DNA of 64,000 nt from Rhizobium esperanzae (lineage in GTDB: Bacteria > Pseudomonadota > Alphaproteobacteria > Rhizobiales > Rhizobiaceae). Shown here piece by piece: positions 29,528 to 37,969 of this stretch (position 1 is its first letter; each line of letters begins with the position of its first letter). Position numbers and translations under genes: made by a program. The DNA is taken from positions 62,001 through 126,000 of the forward strand of contig NZ_MXPU01000010.1 in the NCBI RefSeq assembly GCF_002204185.1, given 5' to 3'. Under the pieces are notes generated by a model. The model saw nothing but the letters and a program-made list of their open reading frames with translations. It was not told where the DNA came from and did not search any database.

Positions 29528-29982
29528 AACCCAACTCCGTGAGGAAATGTTCTGGCATGACTGTCGGTCGCCGACACGCGCACGGACAGTCCTCCCCGAA
29601 CGGAGAATCGATCCGATGATGCGATCCCGGCATCTGCCAGACTGGCATTCGAAGCTTGCTTGAAACCGGTGGGTTAATGAAGGTCCGTCCCGGGGAAGTT
29701 CGCTTTTCGGAGAGAACCCTTGCCGCCCGCGGCGAATCTGAATGGTGTATTCAACAGGCATTAACTACGACGCGTGAGAGGGCATTAACTATGCGGTTCG
29801 AGGAGCAGGCGCGGGACCACCATCTTTAAGAAGTTGGCAAGCATTGGCTGCGAGATTGCCCTGGACATGACGGGTTTGGGCCAAACAAGCAGGCGCCGAG
29901 TAGCATGAAGCTGGTCCGTCATCGCCGGTATTGCAGTCCGGTATGTCCTCCTTTTTGTATCTAGTTTCCAGGGGACAGATTT
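29528..29982. promoter_or_regulatory. Intergenic region between the GT41 gene and flaA
   Basis: A 455-bp gene-free stretch that should hold divergent promoters. Two direct copies of GGCATTAACTA lie at 29757-29767 and 29781-29791, 24 bp apart. GCATGAAGCTGGTC is at 29903-29916 and TCCGGTATGTCC at 29937-29948. The latter two recur at almost the same distance (80 and 46 bp from the ATG in flaA) upstream of flaB and flaC. A pyrimidine-rich leader with AGGGGA precedes the flaA ATG. Confidence 0.65.
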
Positions 29983-30888
29983 ATGACAAGCATTAACACG
30001 AATTCTTCCGCACAGGCCGCTCTTCAGACGCTGCGCAGCGTGAACAAGGGCCTCAACCAGACGCAGAACCACGTTTCGTCCGGTTACCGCGTTGAAAAGG
30101 CCTCCGACAACGCTGCTTACTGGTCGATCGCAACGACCATGCGTTCGGACAACAAGGCTCTCTCCGCCGTTTCCGACGCACTCGGCATGGGTGCTGCCAA
30201 GGTCGACACCGCTTACACCGCAATGGACAGCGCCATCGACGTCGTCGGCGACATCAAGGCCAAGCTGGTCGCCGCGACTGAAAACGGCGTCGACAAAGCC
30301 AAGGTCCAGGAAGAAATCGGTCAGCTGCAGCAGCAGCTCCTGAGCATCGCTCAGTCGGCTTCCTTCAACGGCGAAAACTGGGTTGCCGGGGCTACGGGTA
30401 CCGTGAGCGTCGTTTCGTCCTTCGTCCGTGACGGCTCCAACGCTGTTTCGGTTACCACGACCGACTACGCTCTGGATAGCAGCACCACAGGCAACGTCCT
30501 GTTCGGCATGAGCGGCGGCATCGTCGAAACCTCCACGGGCATCCTCGGTACTTCGACCGGTACGGTCGGCTCGATCTACTCGATGGACATCACCAACTTC
30601 ACCTCCGGCCAGATCCAGACGGCTCTGACCAACGTTGAATCGGCTCTGAAGGCCATGACCAGCGCCGGCGCTGCTCTCGGCTCGCTCTCCAAGCGCATCG
30701 ACAACCAGGATGACTTCGTCAACGCGCTCAGCGACTCGATCGACTCCGGTGTCGGCCGTCTCGTCGACGCCGACATGGAAGAAGAATCCTCCAAGCTCAG
30801 CGCCTTGCAGACCCAGCAGCAGCTGGCGATCCAGTCGCTGTCGATCGCGAACTCCTCTTCGCAGAACATCCTGTCGCTGTTCCGCTAA
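29983..30888 (+). CDS. flaA: Flagellin FlaA
   Basis: A 301-residue flagellin with conserved N-terminal D0/D1 (SSAQAALQTLRSVNKGLNQ, VSSGYRVEKASDNAAYWSI) and C-terminal D1/D0 (QQQLAIQSLSIANSSSQNIL). The central variable region is short and Ser/Thr/Gly-rich, as in other rhizobial complex-filament flagellins. It is the first of four tandem flagellin genes; in R. leguminosarum and S. meliloti FlaA is the principal subunit. A perfect terminator follows. Confidence 0.96.
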   Translation: MTSINTNSSAQAALQTLRSVNKGLNQTQNHVSSGYRVEKASDNAAYWSIATTMRSDNKALSAVSDALGMGAAKVDTAYTAMDSAIDVVGDIKAKLVAATENGVDKAKVQEEIGQLQQQLLSIAQSASFNGENWVAGATGTVSVVSSFVRDGSNAVSVTTTDYALDSSTTGNVLFGMSGGIVETSTGILGTSTGTVGSIYSMDITNFTSGQIQTALTNVESALKAMTSAGAALGSLSKRIDNQDDFVNALSDSIDSGVGRLVDADMEEESSKLSALQTQQQLAIQSLSIANSSSQNILSLFR

Positions 30889-30912
30889 GACCGGTCATCA
30901 CAGGCTTCCAAG

Positions 30913-30950
30913 TTTCGCGGCCGGGTCATCCCCGGCCGCGAAATGTTTTA
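30913..30950 (+). terminator. Terminator of flaA
   Basis: A perfect 13-bp stem (TTTCGCGGCCGGG / CCCGGCCGCGAAA) with loop TCATC, followed by TGTTTTA. It starts 24 bp after the flaA stop codon, so flaA is expected to be a monocistronic transcript. Confidence 0.9.
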
Positions 30951-31022
30951 ATATAAGGTTAATGAAAATCTTCCTAAGTCTCAGATATTTTTACGTTATT
31001 TTCAATTTCAATTCAGCTTTCC

Positions 31023-31169
31023 TTAACCATCTTGCTGTTTTCTAGGCCCATCGAAACGGCGAGTTAACCCTAACAGAGATGGTTAACAGGCATGATGCTG
31101 ATCGCTGTGGGCCGGTCGAAAATCCGGAATGTCCCTTCTTAAAATCTGCCAACAAGGGGCAAGCAAACT
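31023..31169 (+). promoter_or_regulatory. flaB promoter and leader
   Basis: Contains TTAACCAT at 31023-31030, GAGTTAACC at 31061-31069, GGTTAACAGG at 31081-31090, GCATGATGCTGATC at 31090-31103 and TCCGGAATGTCC at 31123-31134. The leader TGCCAACAAGGGGCAA (31147-31162) can fold TGCC on GGCA across the AGGGG ribosome binding site. The same series of blocks, in the same order and almost the same spacing, precedes flaC. Confidence 0.65.
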
Positions 31170-32078
31170 ATGACGAGCATCAACACCAATAACGCTGCAA
31201 TGGCAGCTCTCCAGACTCTCCGCGGCATCAATCAGGGTCTCCAGACAACGCAGTCCCACGTGTCGTCCGGTTATCGCGTCGGCAAGGCTGCCGACAACGC
31301 TGCCTACTGGTCGATCGCTACCACGATGCGTTCGGACAACAAGGCTCTGTCCGCTGTTTCCGACGCCCTCGGCCTCGGCGCCGCCAAGGTCGACACCGCT
31401 TATTCCGCCATGGACAGCGCCATCGACGTGGTCGGCGACATCAAGGCCAAGCTCGTTGCCGCGACTGAAAACGGCGTCGACAAGTCAAAGGTCCAGGAAG
31501 AAATCGGTCAGCTGCAGCAGCAGTTGCTGAGCATTGCTCAGTCGGCTTCCTTCTCCGGTGAAAACTGGGTTGCCGGCGCCGACGGCACCAAGAACGTCGT
31601 AGCCTCCTTCGTCCGCGACGGCTCCAACGCTGTTTCGGTGGTGATGACCGACTACGTTCTCTCGAGCGGTTCGCTGGGCAACGTTCTGTTCGGCATGAGC
31701 AACGGCGCGGTTGAAACCTCCACGGGTATCCTCGGCACTTCGAACGGTACGGTCGGTTCCGTTTACGCGATGGACATCACCAACTTCACCCTCGGTGATA
31801 TCCAGAACGCCCTGACCAACGTCGAATCGGCTCTGAAGGCCATGACCAGCGCCGGCGCCGCGCTCGGCTCGATCTCCAAGCGCATCGAACTGCAGGAAAA
31901 CTTCGTCTCCGCGCTCAGCGACTCGATCGACTCCGGTGTTGGTCGTCTCGTCGACGCCGATATGGAAGAAGAATCCTCCAAGCTCAGCGCCTTGCAGACC
32001 CAGCAGCAGCTGGCCGTCCAGTCGCTGTCGATCGCGAACTCCTCTTCGCAGACCATTCTCACCCTGTTCCGCGGCTAA
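31170..32078 (+). CDS. flaB: Flagellin FlaB
   Basis: A 302-residue flagellin very close to FlaA in both termini. Its 3' coding end is nearly identical to flaA at the DNA level, which suggests recent duplication or gene conversion. The variable centre differs (VVMTDYVLSSGSLGNVLFGM). It has its own promoter and terminator. Rhizobial secondary flagellins contribute to the filament along with FlaA. Confidence 0.96.
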   Translation: MTSINTNNAAMAALQTLRGINQGLQTTQSHVSSGYRVGKAADNAAYWSIATTMRSDNKALSAVSDALGLGAAKVDTAYSAMDSAIDVVGDIKAKLVAATENGVDKSKVQEEIGQLQQQLLSIAQSASFSGENWVAGADGTKNVVASFVRDGSNAVSVVMTDYVLSSGSLGNVLFGMSNGAVETSTGILGTSNGTVGSVYAMDITNFTLGDIQNALTNVESALKAMTSAGAALGSISKRIELQENFVSALSDSIDSGVGRLVDADMEEESSKLSALQTQQQLAVQSLSIANSSSQTILTLFRG

Positions 32079-32098
32079 TAGTCAGCCGAAAACATCGG

Positions 32099-32162
32099 CC
32101 CGCCGGCCTCCGGCGGGCATCTCGGAATCGAGCCGCGCTTCGATGGGAGCGCGGCTTTTTTG
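32099..32162 (+). terminator. Double hairpin terminator of flaB
   Basis: Two hairpins in tandem. The first is CCCGCCGG / CCGGCGGG at 32099-32117. The second is AGCCGCGCT / AGCGCGGCT at 32131-32156, followed by a run of T residues. The second is a canonical Rho-independent terminator. Confidence 0.88.
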
Positions 32163-32179
32163 TTTTCGTTAACTGTTGA

Positions 32180-32326
32180 TTAACCATAATGCTGTCTTCT
32201 CAGGCCAACGAGACGGCGAGTTAACCAAATTGAAGAAGCGGTTAACAGGCATGAGGCTGATCCCCGTTCCCGGTAACATTCCGGAATGTCCCTTTTTCCC
32301 ATTTGCCAACGAGGGGCAATCATTTC
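32180..32326 (+). promoter_or_regulatory. flaC promoter and leader
   Basis: Shares the flaB block order: TTAACCAT at 32180-32187, GAGTTAACC at 32218-32226, GGTTAACAGG at 32240-32249, GCATGAGGCTGATC at 32249-32262 and TCCGGAATGTCC at 32280-32291. The leader TTGCCAACGAGGGGCAA can pair TTGCC with GGCAA around the ribosome binding site. GAGTTAACC lies 109 bp from the ATG in both flaB and flaC. Confidence 0.65.
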
Positions 32327-33238
32327 ATGACCAGCATTTTGACGAACGTTGCGGCCATGGCCGCTCTTCAGACTCTGCGCGGAATCAACGATAGTCTCGA
32401 AGGCACGCAGAACCGCGTATCATCGGGTTACCGCGTCGAAAAGGCGTCCGACAACGCCGCTTACTGGTCGATCGCAACCACCATGCGCTCGGATAACAAG
32501 GCTCTCTCCGCCGTTTCCGACGCTCTCGGGCTCGGCGCCGCAAAGGTCGATACGGCTTACTCCGCCATGGACAGCGCCATCGACGTGATCAGCGAGATCA
32601 AGGCGAAGATCGTCGCCGCGACGGAAAAGGGTGTGGACAAGACCAAGGTCCAGGAGGAAATCGGCCAACTGCAGCAGCAGCTCCTGAGCATTGCGCAATC
32701 GGCGTCTTTCTCCGGCGAAAACTGGGTGGCCGGCGCTGATGGCACCAAGAGCGTCGTTTCCACTTTCGTCCGCGATGGCAATGGCAATGTTTCGGTCAAG
32801 ACGACGGACTACGTCCTGGACACGACATCTGTGGGCAACGTTCTCTTTGGCATGAACTCGGTTGGTTCGATCGAGACGACCTCCGGCATCATCGGCACGT
32901 CCTACGGCACGATCGGTTCGATCTACTCTATGGACATCAGCACCTTCGGTTCGGCGGAGATCTCCATGGCGCTGACGTCAATTGAGGCCGGCCTTGAAGC
33001 AATGACCAAGGCTGCCTCGCAGCTCGGTTCGATTTCCACCCGTATCGAATTGCAGGAAAACTTCGTCGGAGCCCTCAGCGATTCGATCGACTCGGGCGTC
33101 GGCCGCCTCGTCGATGCCGACATGGAAGAGGAATCGAGCAAGCTGACGGCGTTGCAAACCCAGCAGCAGCTGGCGATCCAGTCGCTGTCGATCGCCAACT
33201 CCAGCGCGCAGAACATCCTGACGCTGTTCCGCAGCTAA
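32327..33238 (+). CDS. flaC: Flagellin FlaC
   Basis: A 303-residue flagellin; the start MTSILTNVAAMAAL at 32327 matches the flagellin N-terminus, and an upstream in-frame ATG at 32303 lies inside the conserved leader. Termini are as in FlaA/FlaB (VSSGYRVEKASDNAAYWSIA, partly quoted; AIQSLSIANSSAQNILTLF). It is more divergent in DNA sequence than flaA is from flaB. It is called flaC because it is third in the R. leguminosarum order; S. meliloti names the third gene flaD. Confidence 0.9.
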   Translation: MTSILTNVAAMAALQTLRGINDSLEGTQNRVSSGYRVEKASDNAAYWSIATTMRSDNKALSAVSDALGLGAAKVDTAYSAMDSAIDVISEIKAKIVAATEKGVDKTKVQEEIGQLQQQLLSIAQSASFSGENWVAGADGTKSVVSTFVRDGNGNVSVKTTDYVLDTTSVGNVLFGMNSVGSIETTSGIIGTSYGTIGSIYSMDISTFGSAEISMALTSIEAGLEAMTKAASQLGSISTRIELQENFVGALSDSIDSGVGRLVDADMEEESSKLTALQTQQQLAIQSLSIANSSAQNILTLFRS

Positions 33239-33300
33239 ATCAGCCGCTGAAGCTGGACCGAATCTTGCGCCGCCGTTCGGCCGCAAGCAGGAAACTTCCG

Positions 33301-33328
33301 AACCGCGCCCGAAACGGCGCGGTTCTTT
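33301..33328 (+). terminator. Terminator of flaC
   Basis: A perfect 9-bp stem (AACCGCGCC / GGCGCGGTT) with loop CGAAAC, followed by CTTTGTTT. It begins about 60 bp after the flaC stop. Confidence 0.85.
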
Positions 33329-33408
33329 GTTTGATATTAATAGCTTGACTTGCGAGTCAATCCGCGTGTCGCACTCGCGCCGCCGCTCTTGCCCAACAAG
33401 TTGATATC

Positions 33409-33534
33409 GAGTTAACGTCGTCGTGAGTTGATTTGCTTTTGCGACGCGCCGGTGAATATCACCGGAGGCATGAGGCCACTTCTGTCGCCGCCGGCAATCC
33501 GGCCTGCCCTTTCATCTTATTCCGAGACCTGTCG
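33409..33534 (+). promoter_or_regulatory. flaD promoter and leader (degenerate flagellin motifs)
   Basis: GAGTTAACG at 33409-33417, GCATGAGGCCACTT from 33468 and TCCGGCCTGCCC at 33498-33509 correspond to the flaB/flaC blocks, with weaker matches and 30 instead of 33 bp between the last two. This suggests the same regulator with altered strength. Confidence 0.45.
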
Positions 33535-34497
33535 ATGACCGTTAAGATTACCAGCGCGGCCGCGGTGAATGCACTTGCGGTGCTGCGCAGCATCAACAAA
33601 GAAGCCAGTCAGACCCAGCAGCAAGTTTCTTCGGGCTATCGGATCGAGACGGCCGCAGACGATGCCTCCTACTGGTCGGTCGCCACCGTCATGCGCTCGG
33701 ACAGCACCAATCTCGGCACGATCGGCGATGCGCTCGGTCTCGGCGCTGCCAAGGTGGATGCGACCTACACGGCGATGAATTCGGCGATCGATCTCGTCAG
33801 CCAGATCCGAGCCAAGCTGGTTGCGGCAAGAGAGCCCGGCACCGACAAGGACAAGATCAATGCCGAGATCAGTGAATATAAGGAGCAGCTGAAGAGCGTC
33901 GTCGAATCGACGTCGTTTGCAGGCGAGAACTGGTTGCTCAACAGTGACAAGGCCGCGCCGCCGACATGGTCGGTCATTTCGGGCTTCGTGCGCGCCTCGA
34001 CGGGCGAATACCAGGCCCAGACGATCGACTTCCCTTCGTCGCAGACCATCCTCATCGACAAGAACAATGCGAGCGGTGGCCTGTTCACCAAGGCGATTGA
34101 TGCCCAGGCGATCAACAACAGCGGCACCGGACCGCGGAACTATTATCTGCTGGACGCCGGTTCGACCACGCCGGCGACGGGCAGCGAGATCGCGATCGAC
34201 AAGAACACCACCGACGCCCAGCTCGTCGACATGCTCGATGTGACCGACGCGCTGTTCTCCTCGCTGACGACGACGGCAGCCTCCATCGGTGTGATGAAGA
34301 CGCGTATCGACGATCAGATCGACTACGCGGCCGATCTGTCGGATTCGATCGACAAGAGCGTCGGCGCGCTCGTCGATACCGATATGGATGAGGCTTCGAT
34401 CCGCCAGAAGGCGATTGAAACCCAAAAGCAGATGGCCGTCGAAGCGATCTCGATCCTCAACACGGCTGCAAGCAAGATCCTCATTCTGCTGGAGTAG
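33535..34497 (+). CDS. flaD: Divergent flagellin FlaD
   Basis: A 320-residue flagellin starting at MTVKITSAAAVNALAVLRSI; the upstream open frame to 33433 covers the leader and is not expected to be translated. It has the flagellin D0/D1 motifs (QQQVSSGYRIETAADDASYW; MAVEAISILNTAASKILILL) but is clearly more divergent than FlaA-C. Its central domain differs (TWSVISGFVRASTGEYQAQT). The name follows position in R. leguminosarum. Confidence 0.88.
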   Translation: MTVKITSAAAVNALAVLRSINKEASQTQQQVSSGYRIETAADDASYWSVATVMRSDSTNLGTIGDALGLGAAKVDATYTAMNSAIDLVSQIRAKLVAAREPGTDKDKINAEISEYKEQLKSVVESTSFAGENWLLNSDKAAPPTWSVISGFVRASTGEYQAQTIDFPSSQTILIDKNNASGGLFTKAIDAQAINNSGTGPRNYYLLDAGSTTPATGSEIAIDKNTTDAQLVDMLDVTDALFSSLTTTAASIGVMKTRIDDQIDYAADLSDSIDKSVGALVDTDMDEASIRQKAIETQKQMAVEAISILNTAASKILILLE

Positions 34498-34699
34498 AGC
34501 TGAGCGCGATCACCAATGGCGGCGGCGCCATTCATCCTCGCGCAAGTTTGACTTCCTAGTTTCCGGCATGAAGGCATCGTCCGAAAATCGTGCCGGCGTA
34601 AGGTCAAGCCCTTGTTCGCTGCGAAGGACATGTCGCTTGCAAGGTCATTTTGAACGGGGGCGGGCATGCCGCACGTCTCCCGGACGCTGGATGGTTTCT

Positions 34700-35329
34700 A
34701 TGAGCATTTCGCTTTCTCGGTATTTGAAGGACTTCGGCGAACCGAAGCCGTCAGCGCCGATCATCGATATCGACGATTTGGCCGGAGATGTTTTTCCGGA
34801 GACACCGAGCGAACCACCGGTCGACATCGAGGCGGAGCGGCGCGAGGCCTATGCGCAAGGCCATGCCGCGGCGACCGCTGATTTGACCGAGAAATACGAA
34901 AGTGAGGCGCGCGCTCTGGCCGAGGCCCATGCGCGCGCGCTCGAGGAACTGAAGATTCGCTACGAAGTGGAGGCGGCCGCGGTCATTGCATCCCGCGTCC
35001 TCGATATCGCCGAAGAAGTCGCTCAGCTGGTCAGCGCCCGCGCAGCCACGGCCATTGCGCCCGTCATGACGGAAGCACTTGCGGCCAAGGCTGCCGAAAG
35101 TCTCGCCGCTTTGCTGCGTGAAGCGATTCTCGAAGGCGCGGCCGGACCGATCGTCGTCAAGGGGCCGACCAGCCTCTTCGACATATTGAAAGCCGAACTC
35201 GGCGAACATGCCGCGGCGGTTCGGCACATCGAGGCCGACGATGTCGATCTAGCCGTCGAAATCGGTGACTCCGTCATCGTCACCCGTATGTCCGCCTGGG
35301 CGGCCAGCTTGAAGAAAGTTCTCGAATGA
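34700..35329 (+). CDS. FliH-like protein upstream of motB
   Basis: A 209-residue soluble protein with an acidic, Pro-rich N-terminus and a long charged helix ([20 protein letters not shown] onwards). The C-terminal alpha/beta part includes [20 protein letters not shown] and ends in [10 protein letters not shown]. This is the layout of FliH: an N-terminal region, a long coiled coil, then a C-terminal E-stator-like domain. I start it at ATG 34700 ([13 protein letters not shown]); ATG 34691 is also possible. It overlaps motB by 4 bp. No other FliH is visible in the window, so this is my best candidate for the FliI regulator. Confidence 0.6.
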   Translation: MSISLSRYLKDFGEPKPSAPIIDIDDLAGDVFPETPSEPPVDIEAERREAYAQGHAAATADLTEKYESEARALAEAHARALEELKIRYEVEAAAVIASRVLDIAEEVAQLVSARAATAIAPVMTEALAAKAAESLAALLREAILEGAAGPIVVKGPTSLFDILKAELGEHAAAVRHIEADDVDLAVEIGDSVIVTRMSAWAASLKKVLE

Positions 35330-36663
35330 GCGACGGCGAAAACCATCACCACGGCAGAAACGAGATCATTATCGTCAAGCGGCATGGCGGCGGTGATCAC
35401 GATGGTGCCCATGGCGGTGCGTGGAAAATTGCCTATGCCGACTTCATGACGGCGATGATGGCATTCTTCCTGGTCATGTGGCTGGTCAACGCCGCCAACG
35501 AGGAGACCAAGGCCGCGGTCGCGACCTATTTCAATCCGATCAAGCTTGCCGACGAAAAGCCGACCGAGAAAGGCCTGAAGAAGCCTGTCGACCATGCCGA
35601 GGGCGAGGAGAAGAAAGAAAAGTCGAAACAGAAGGAAGATAATCCGACCGAGGGCAAGTCGGCGGCCGATGGTGACGACCAGACATCGACCTCAGGCGAC
35701 CAGACCAATTATTCCGAGGCCGATTTCTTCGAGAATCCCTATTCGGTTCTCGCCGAGATCGCCCAGGAGGTCGGCCAGCAGGCCAATGTCAGCGCCAAGG
35801 GCGATGGCGGCGCCGCCGATTCCGGCCCTGCCACCGGCGCCGATGGCGGGCAAGCCTATCGTGATCCCTTCGATCCGGATTTCTGGACAAAGCAGGTCGA
35901 GGTGACAACGGCGGGAAAACCCTTGCCGCCGGGCAAGAGCGAGCAGCAGGCGACCGAGAGCGAGACGACGGAGATTGCCAAGGCGGAGGATATGAAGCCG
36001 ATGCCTTTGGCGACCGATCAGAAGCCCGCTAAGGAAGCCCCCGCCAAAGAAGCCAAGGAGACCAGGGAAACGACCGGCGCCGCCGAGGCCAAGGACGGCA
36101 AGGCGACGAATGGCAAAGCGCCTGAGGAGAAGAAGGCGGAAGCGCGGAAGGATGCCGAGCATCAGAAGGAAGCCGACAAGAGCACGGCTGGGGCCGAGCA
36201 GCAGCAGAAGGAAGCCGAACAGCTTCAGGCGCAGATCGCGCAACAGATCGGCGGTGTTGCCGGCAAGCTCGCCGAAGGCCTGACAGTGACGGCAGCCGAA
36301 GGTGGCCTGCTGGTCAGCATCTCCGACCAGAACGACGATTCGATGTTCAATATCGGTTCGGCTGTTCCGCGCCAGGAGATGGTGCTCGCCATGGAAAAGA
36401 TCGGGACGATCCTGAAGGAGAGGGGTGGCGCGGTCGCCATCCGCGGCCACACGGACGGGCGCCAATACAAGGGTGGGCAGAACGAGAACTGGCGGCTTTC
36501 GATGGATCGCGCCCAGAGCGCCTATTACATGCTCGTGCGCGGCGGGTTGGACGAGACGCGCGTCTCCCAGGTCTCCGGTTTCGCCGATCGTCGGCTGAAG
36601 CTCCCCGCCGACCCGTTCAACGCGGCCAACCGCCGGATCGAGATCCTGGTGCAGGCGGAATAG
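35326..36663 (+). CDS. motB: Stator peptidoglycan-anchoring subunit MotB
   Basis: A 445-residue protein with one transmembrane helix carrying the proton-binding Asp D39 ([19 protein letters not shown]). A long Lys/Glu/Ala/Pro-rich linker occupies about residues 65-300, and an OmpA-like peptidoglycan-binding domain ends the protein ([14 protein letters not shown], then [20 protein letters not shown]). The linker is much longer than in enteric MotB (308 residues in total). It starts inside the end of the FliH-like gene and lies 10 bp before motC. Confidence 0.95.
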   Translation: MSDGENHHHGRNEIIIVKRHGGGDHDGAHGGAWKIAYADFMTAMMAFFLVMWLVNAANEETKAAVATYFNPIKLADEKPTEKGLKKPVDHAEGEEKKEKSKQKEDNPTEGKSAADGDDQTSTSGDQTNYSEADFFENPYSVLAEIAQEVGQQANVSAKGDGGAADSGPATGADGGQAYRDPFDPDFWTKQVEVTTAGKPLPPGKSEQQATESETTEIAKAEDMKPMPLATDQKPAKEAPAKEAKETRETTGAAEAKDGKATNGKAPEEKKAEARKDAEHQKEADKSTAGAEQQQKEAEQLQAQIAQQIGGVAGKLAEGLTVTAAEGGLLVSISDQNDDSMFNIGSAVPRQEMVLAMEKIGTILKERGGAVAIRGHTDGRQYKGGQNENWRLSMDRAQSAYYMLVRGGLDETRVSQVSGFADRRLKLPADPFNAANRRIEILVQAE

Positions 36664-36673
36664 GGATAGTCGG

Positions 36674-37969
36674 ATGGCGCGTCGGCAGCATCGCTACGTC
36701 GGATTTATGGCCCTCGGCCTGGCGATGCTTTCGCCTGCCGCGGGCAAAGCGCAGGATCCGGGCGATCTTGCGCCGTACAAGATGCTGCGGTCATTGCAGT
36801 TCGTGCAGGATTCCGTCGTCGCCGGCGATCATTCGGCCGGCGAAATGCAGCGCTTCATGCTGGGCACCATCGACGAGCGGCTGCGGACGGCCGACACAAA
36901 GATCTTCGATGACGACCGCAATGTCGATGCGGCGTTGGTCTATACGATGAGCGGCGGCAATCCCCAGACGCTCGAATATCTGATCGCCCATGACGTCAAC
37001 GGCTATTTCGACAACCGCGTCACCGATGTGCTGCGCAAATATCTGACCGGCAAGGGGCTGCTCGTCGCCAAGACACTAGAGGAAACCGCCAGGGAATATC
37101 GCGACAAGAAGATCGGTCCATACCTGGCGCTGATCGGCGGCAACGTGATGATCGCCACGAAACCGACAGATGCGCTTGACCTATACGACCAGGCACGTCT
37201 TGCCGCGCCGGGCACGATCGTCGAGGAGGCGGCCTTGCGCCGCTCCCTCGCCATCTGCGTCGACAAGGGAATGCTCGACAAGGGACTCGCCTATTCGCAG
37301 CGTTATGTCAGACGCTTCCTGCATTCGCCCTATGCCAGCCAGTTCGCCGATCTTTTCGTCAAGCTTGTCGTCGCCCATGATCACGACGTGAAACCGCAGG
37401 ATGTCGTCGATATCCTCTCCTTCATGGATGCCCCGCGTCAGCGCGAGGTCTATCTGCGCATCGCCCGCGCCGCCGCGATAGCAGGCAAGCCGGAGCTGGC
37501 GCGCATGGCGGTCGAACATGTGCAGTTGCTTGGCGCGGGCACCGACAATGCCTTCGGCCCGCTCGCGGATTTTTATGGCGGCATGGCCGGCCTTCCCACG
37601 GACGATATCGACCATGCGGCGAAGAATGTCAGCGGCATCGACGGCGAAACGCTTTCGCCGCGGGATCAGGCGCTGCAGGCCGCGGCGCGGTCCGTTGCCG
37701 AGCAGATCCTGCGTGCGCCGGATCCGGCAAGCTTGACGCAAGCATCGAATCCTAACACTTCTCATCAAGAAATCACTTCTGAAAAGGCTGCGGCGATAGC
37801 CATGCAACCGGGGACGCCAGGCGCGCCTCCCGAGCCTGTTCCGGGAGGTGTGGCATCGACTGGCCAGAGCCAGGATACCGACTCCTCATTCAACGCATTT
37901 GTGACGACCAGCCGATCCAAGCTCGACGAGATCGATGGTCTTCTGGCGCAGGAAGGCAACGAACAATGA
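36674..37969 (+). CDS. motC: Periplasmic motility protein MotC
   Basis: A 431-residue secreted protein with a signal peptide (FMALGLAMLSPAAGKAQ) and a mostly helical repeat-like body (LRKYLTGKGLLVAKTLEETA). MotC is specific to rhizobia, acts in the periplasm with MotB and depends on the chaperone MotE encoded at 23888. Context (motB-motC-motD) matches S. meliloti. The stop overlaps motD. Confidence 0.93.
   Translation: MARRQHRYVGFMALGLAMLSPAAGKAQDPGDLAPYKMLRSLQFVQDSVVAGDHSAGEMQRFMLGTIDERLRTADTKIFDDDRNVDAALVYTMSGGNPQTLEYLIAHDVNGYFDNRVTDVLRKYLTGKGLLVAKTLEETAREYRDKKIGPYLALIGGNVMIATKPTDALDLYDQARLAAPGTIVEEAALRRSLAICVDKGMLDKGLAYSQRYVRRFLHSPYASQFADLFVKLVVAHDHDVKPQDVVDILSFMDAPRQREVYLRIARAAAIAGKPELARMAVEHVQLLGAGTDNAFGPLADFYGGMAGLPTDDIDHAAKNVSGIDGETLSPRDQALQAAARSVAEQILRAPDPASLTQASNPNTSHQEITSEKAAAIAMQPGTPGAPPEPVPGGVASTGQSQDTDSSFNAFVTTSRSKLDEIDGLLAQEGNEQ

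Noticed and set aside
29528..29761. N-terminal extension of the GT41 protein to 29761
   Set aside because: The added 78 residues are Arg/Ser-rich without structure, cover the divergent promoter region, and have no ribosome binding site as good as that before TTG 29527.
33433..33534. N-terminal extension of FlaD
   Set aside because: The extension translates the conserved flagellin leader motifs, and all flagellins here start at an MTxxI-type N-terminus.
34515..34532. AATGGCG/CGCCATT hairpin after flaD as a terminator
   Set aside because: The 7-bp stem has no T-run after it; it could be a chance palindrome, so it was not listed as a terminator.
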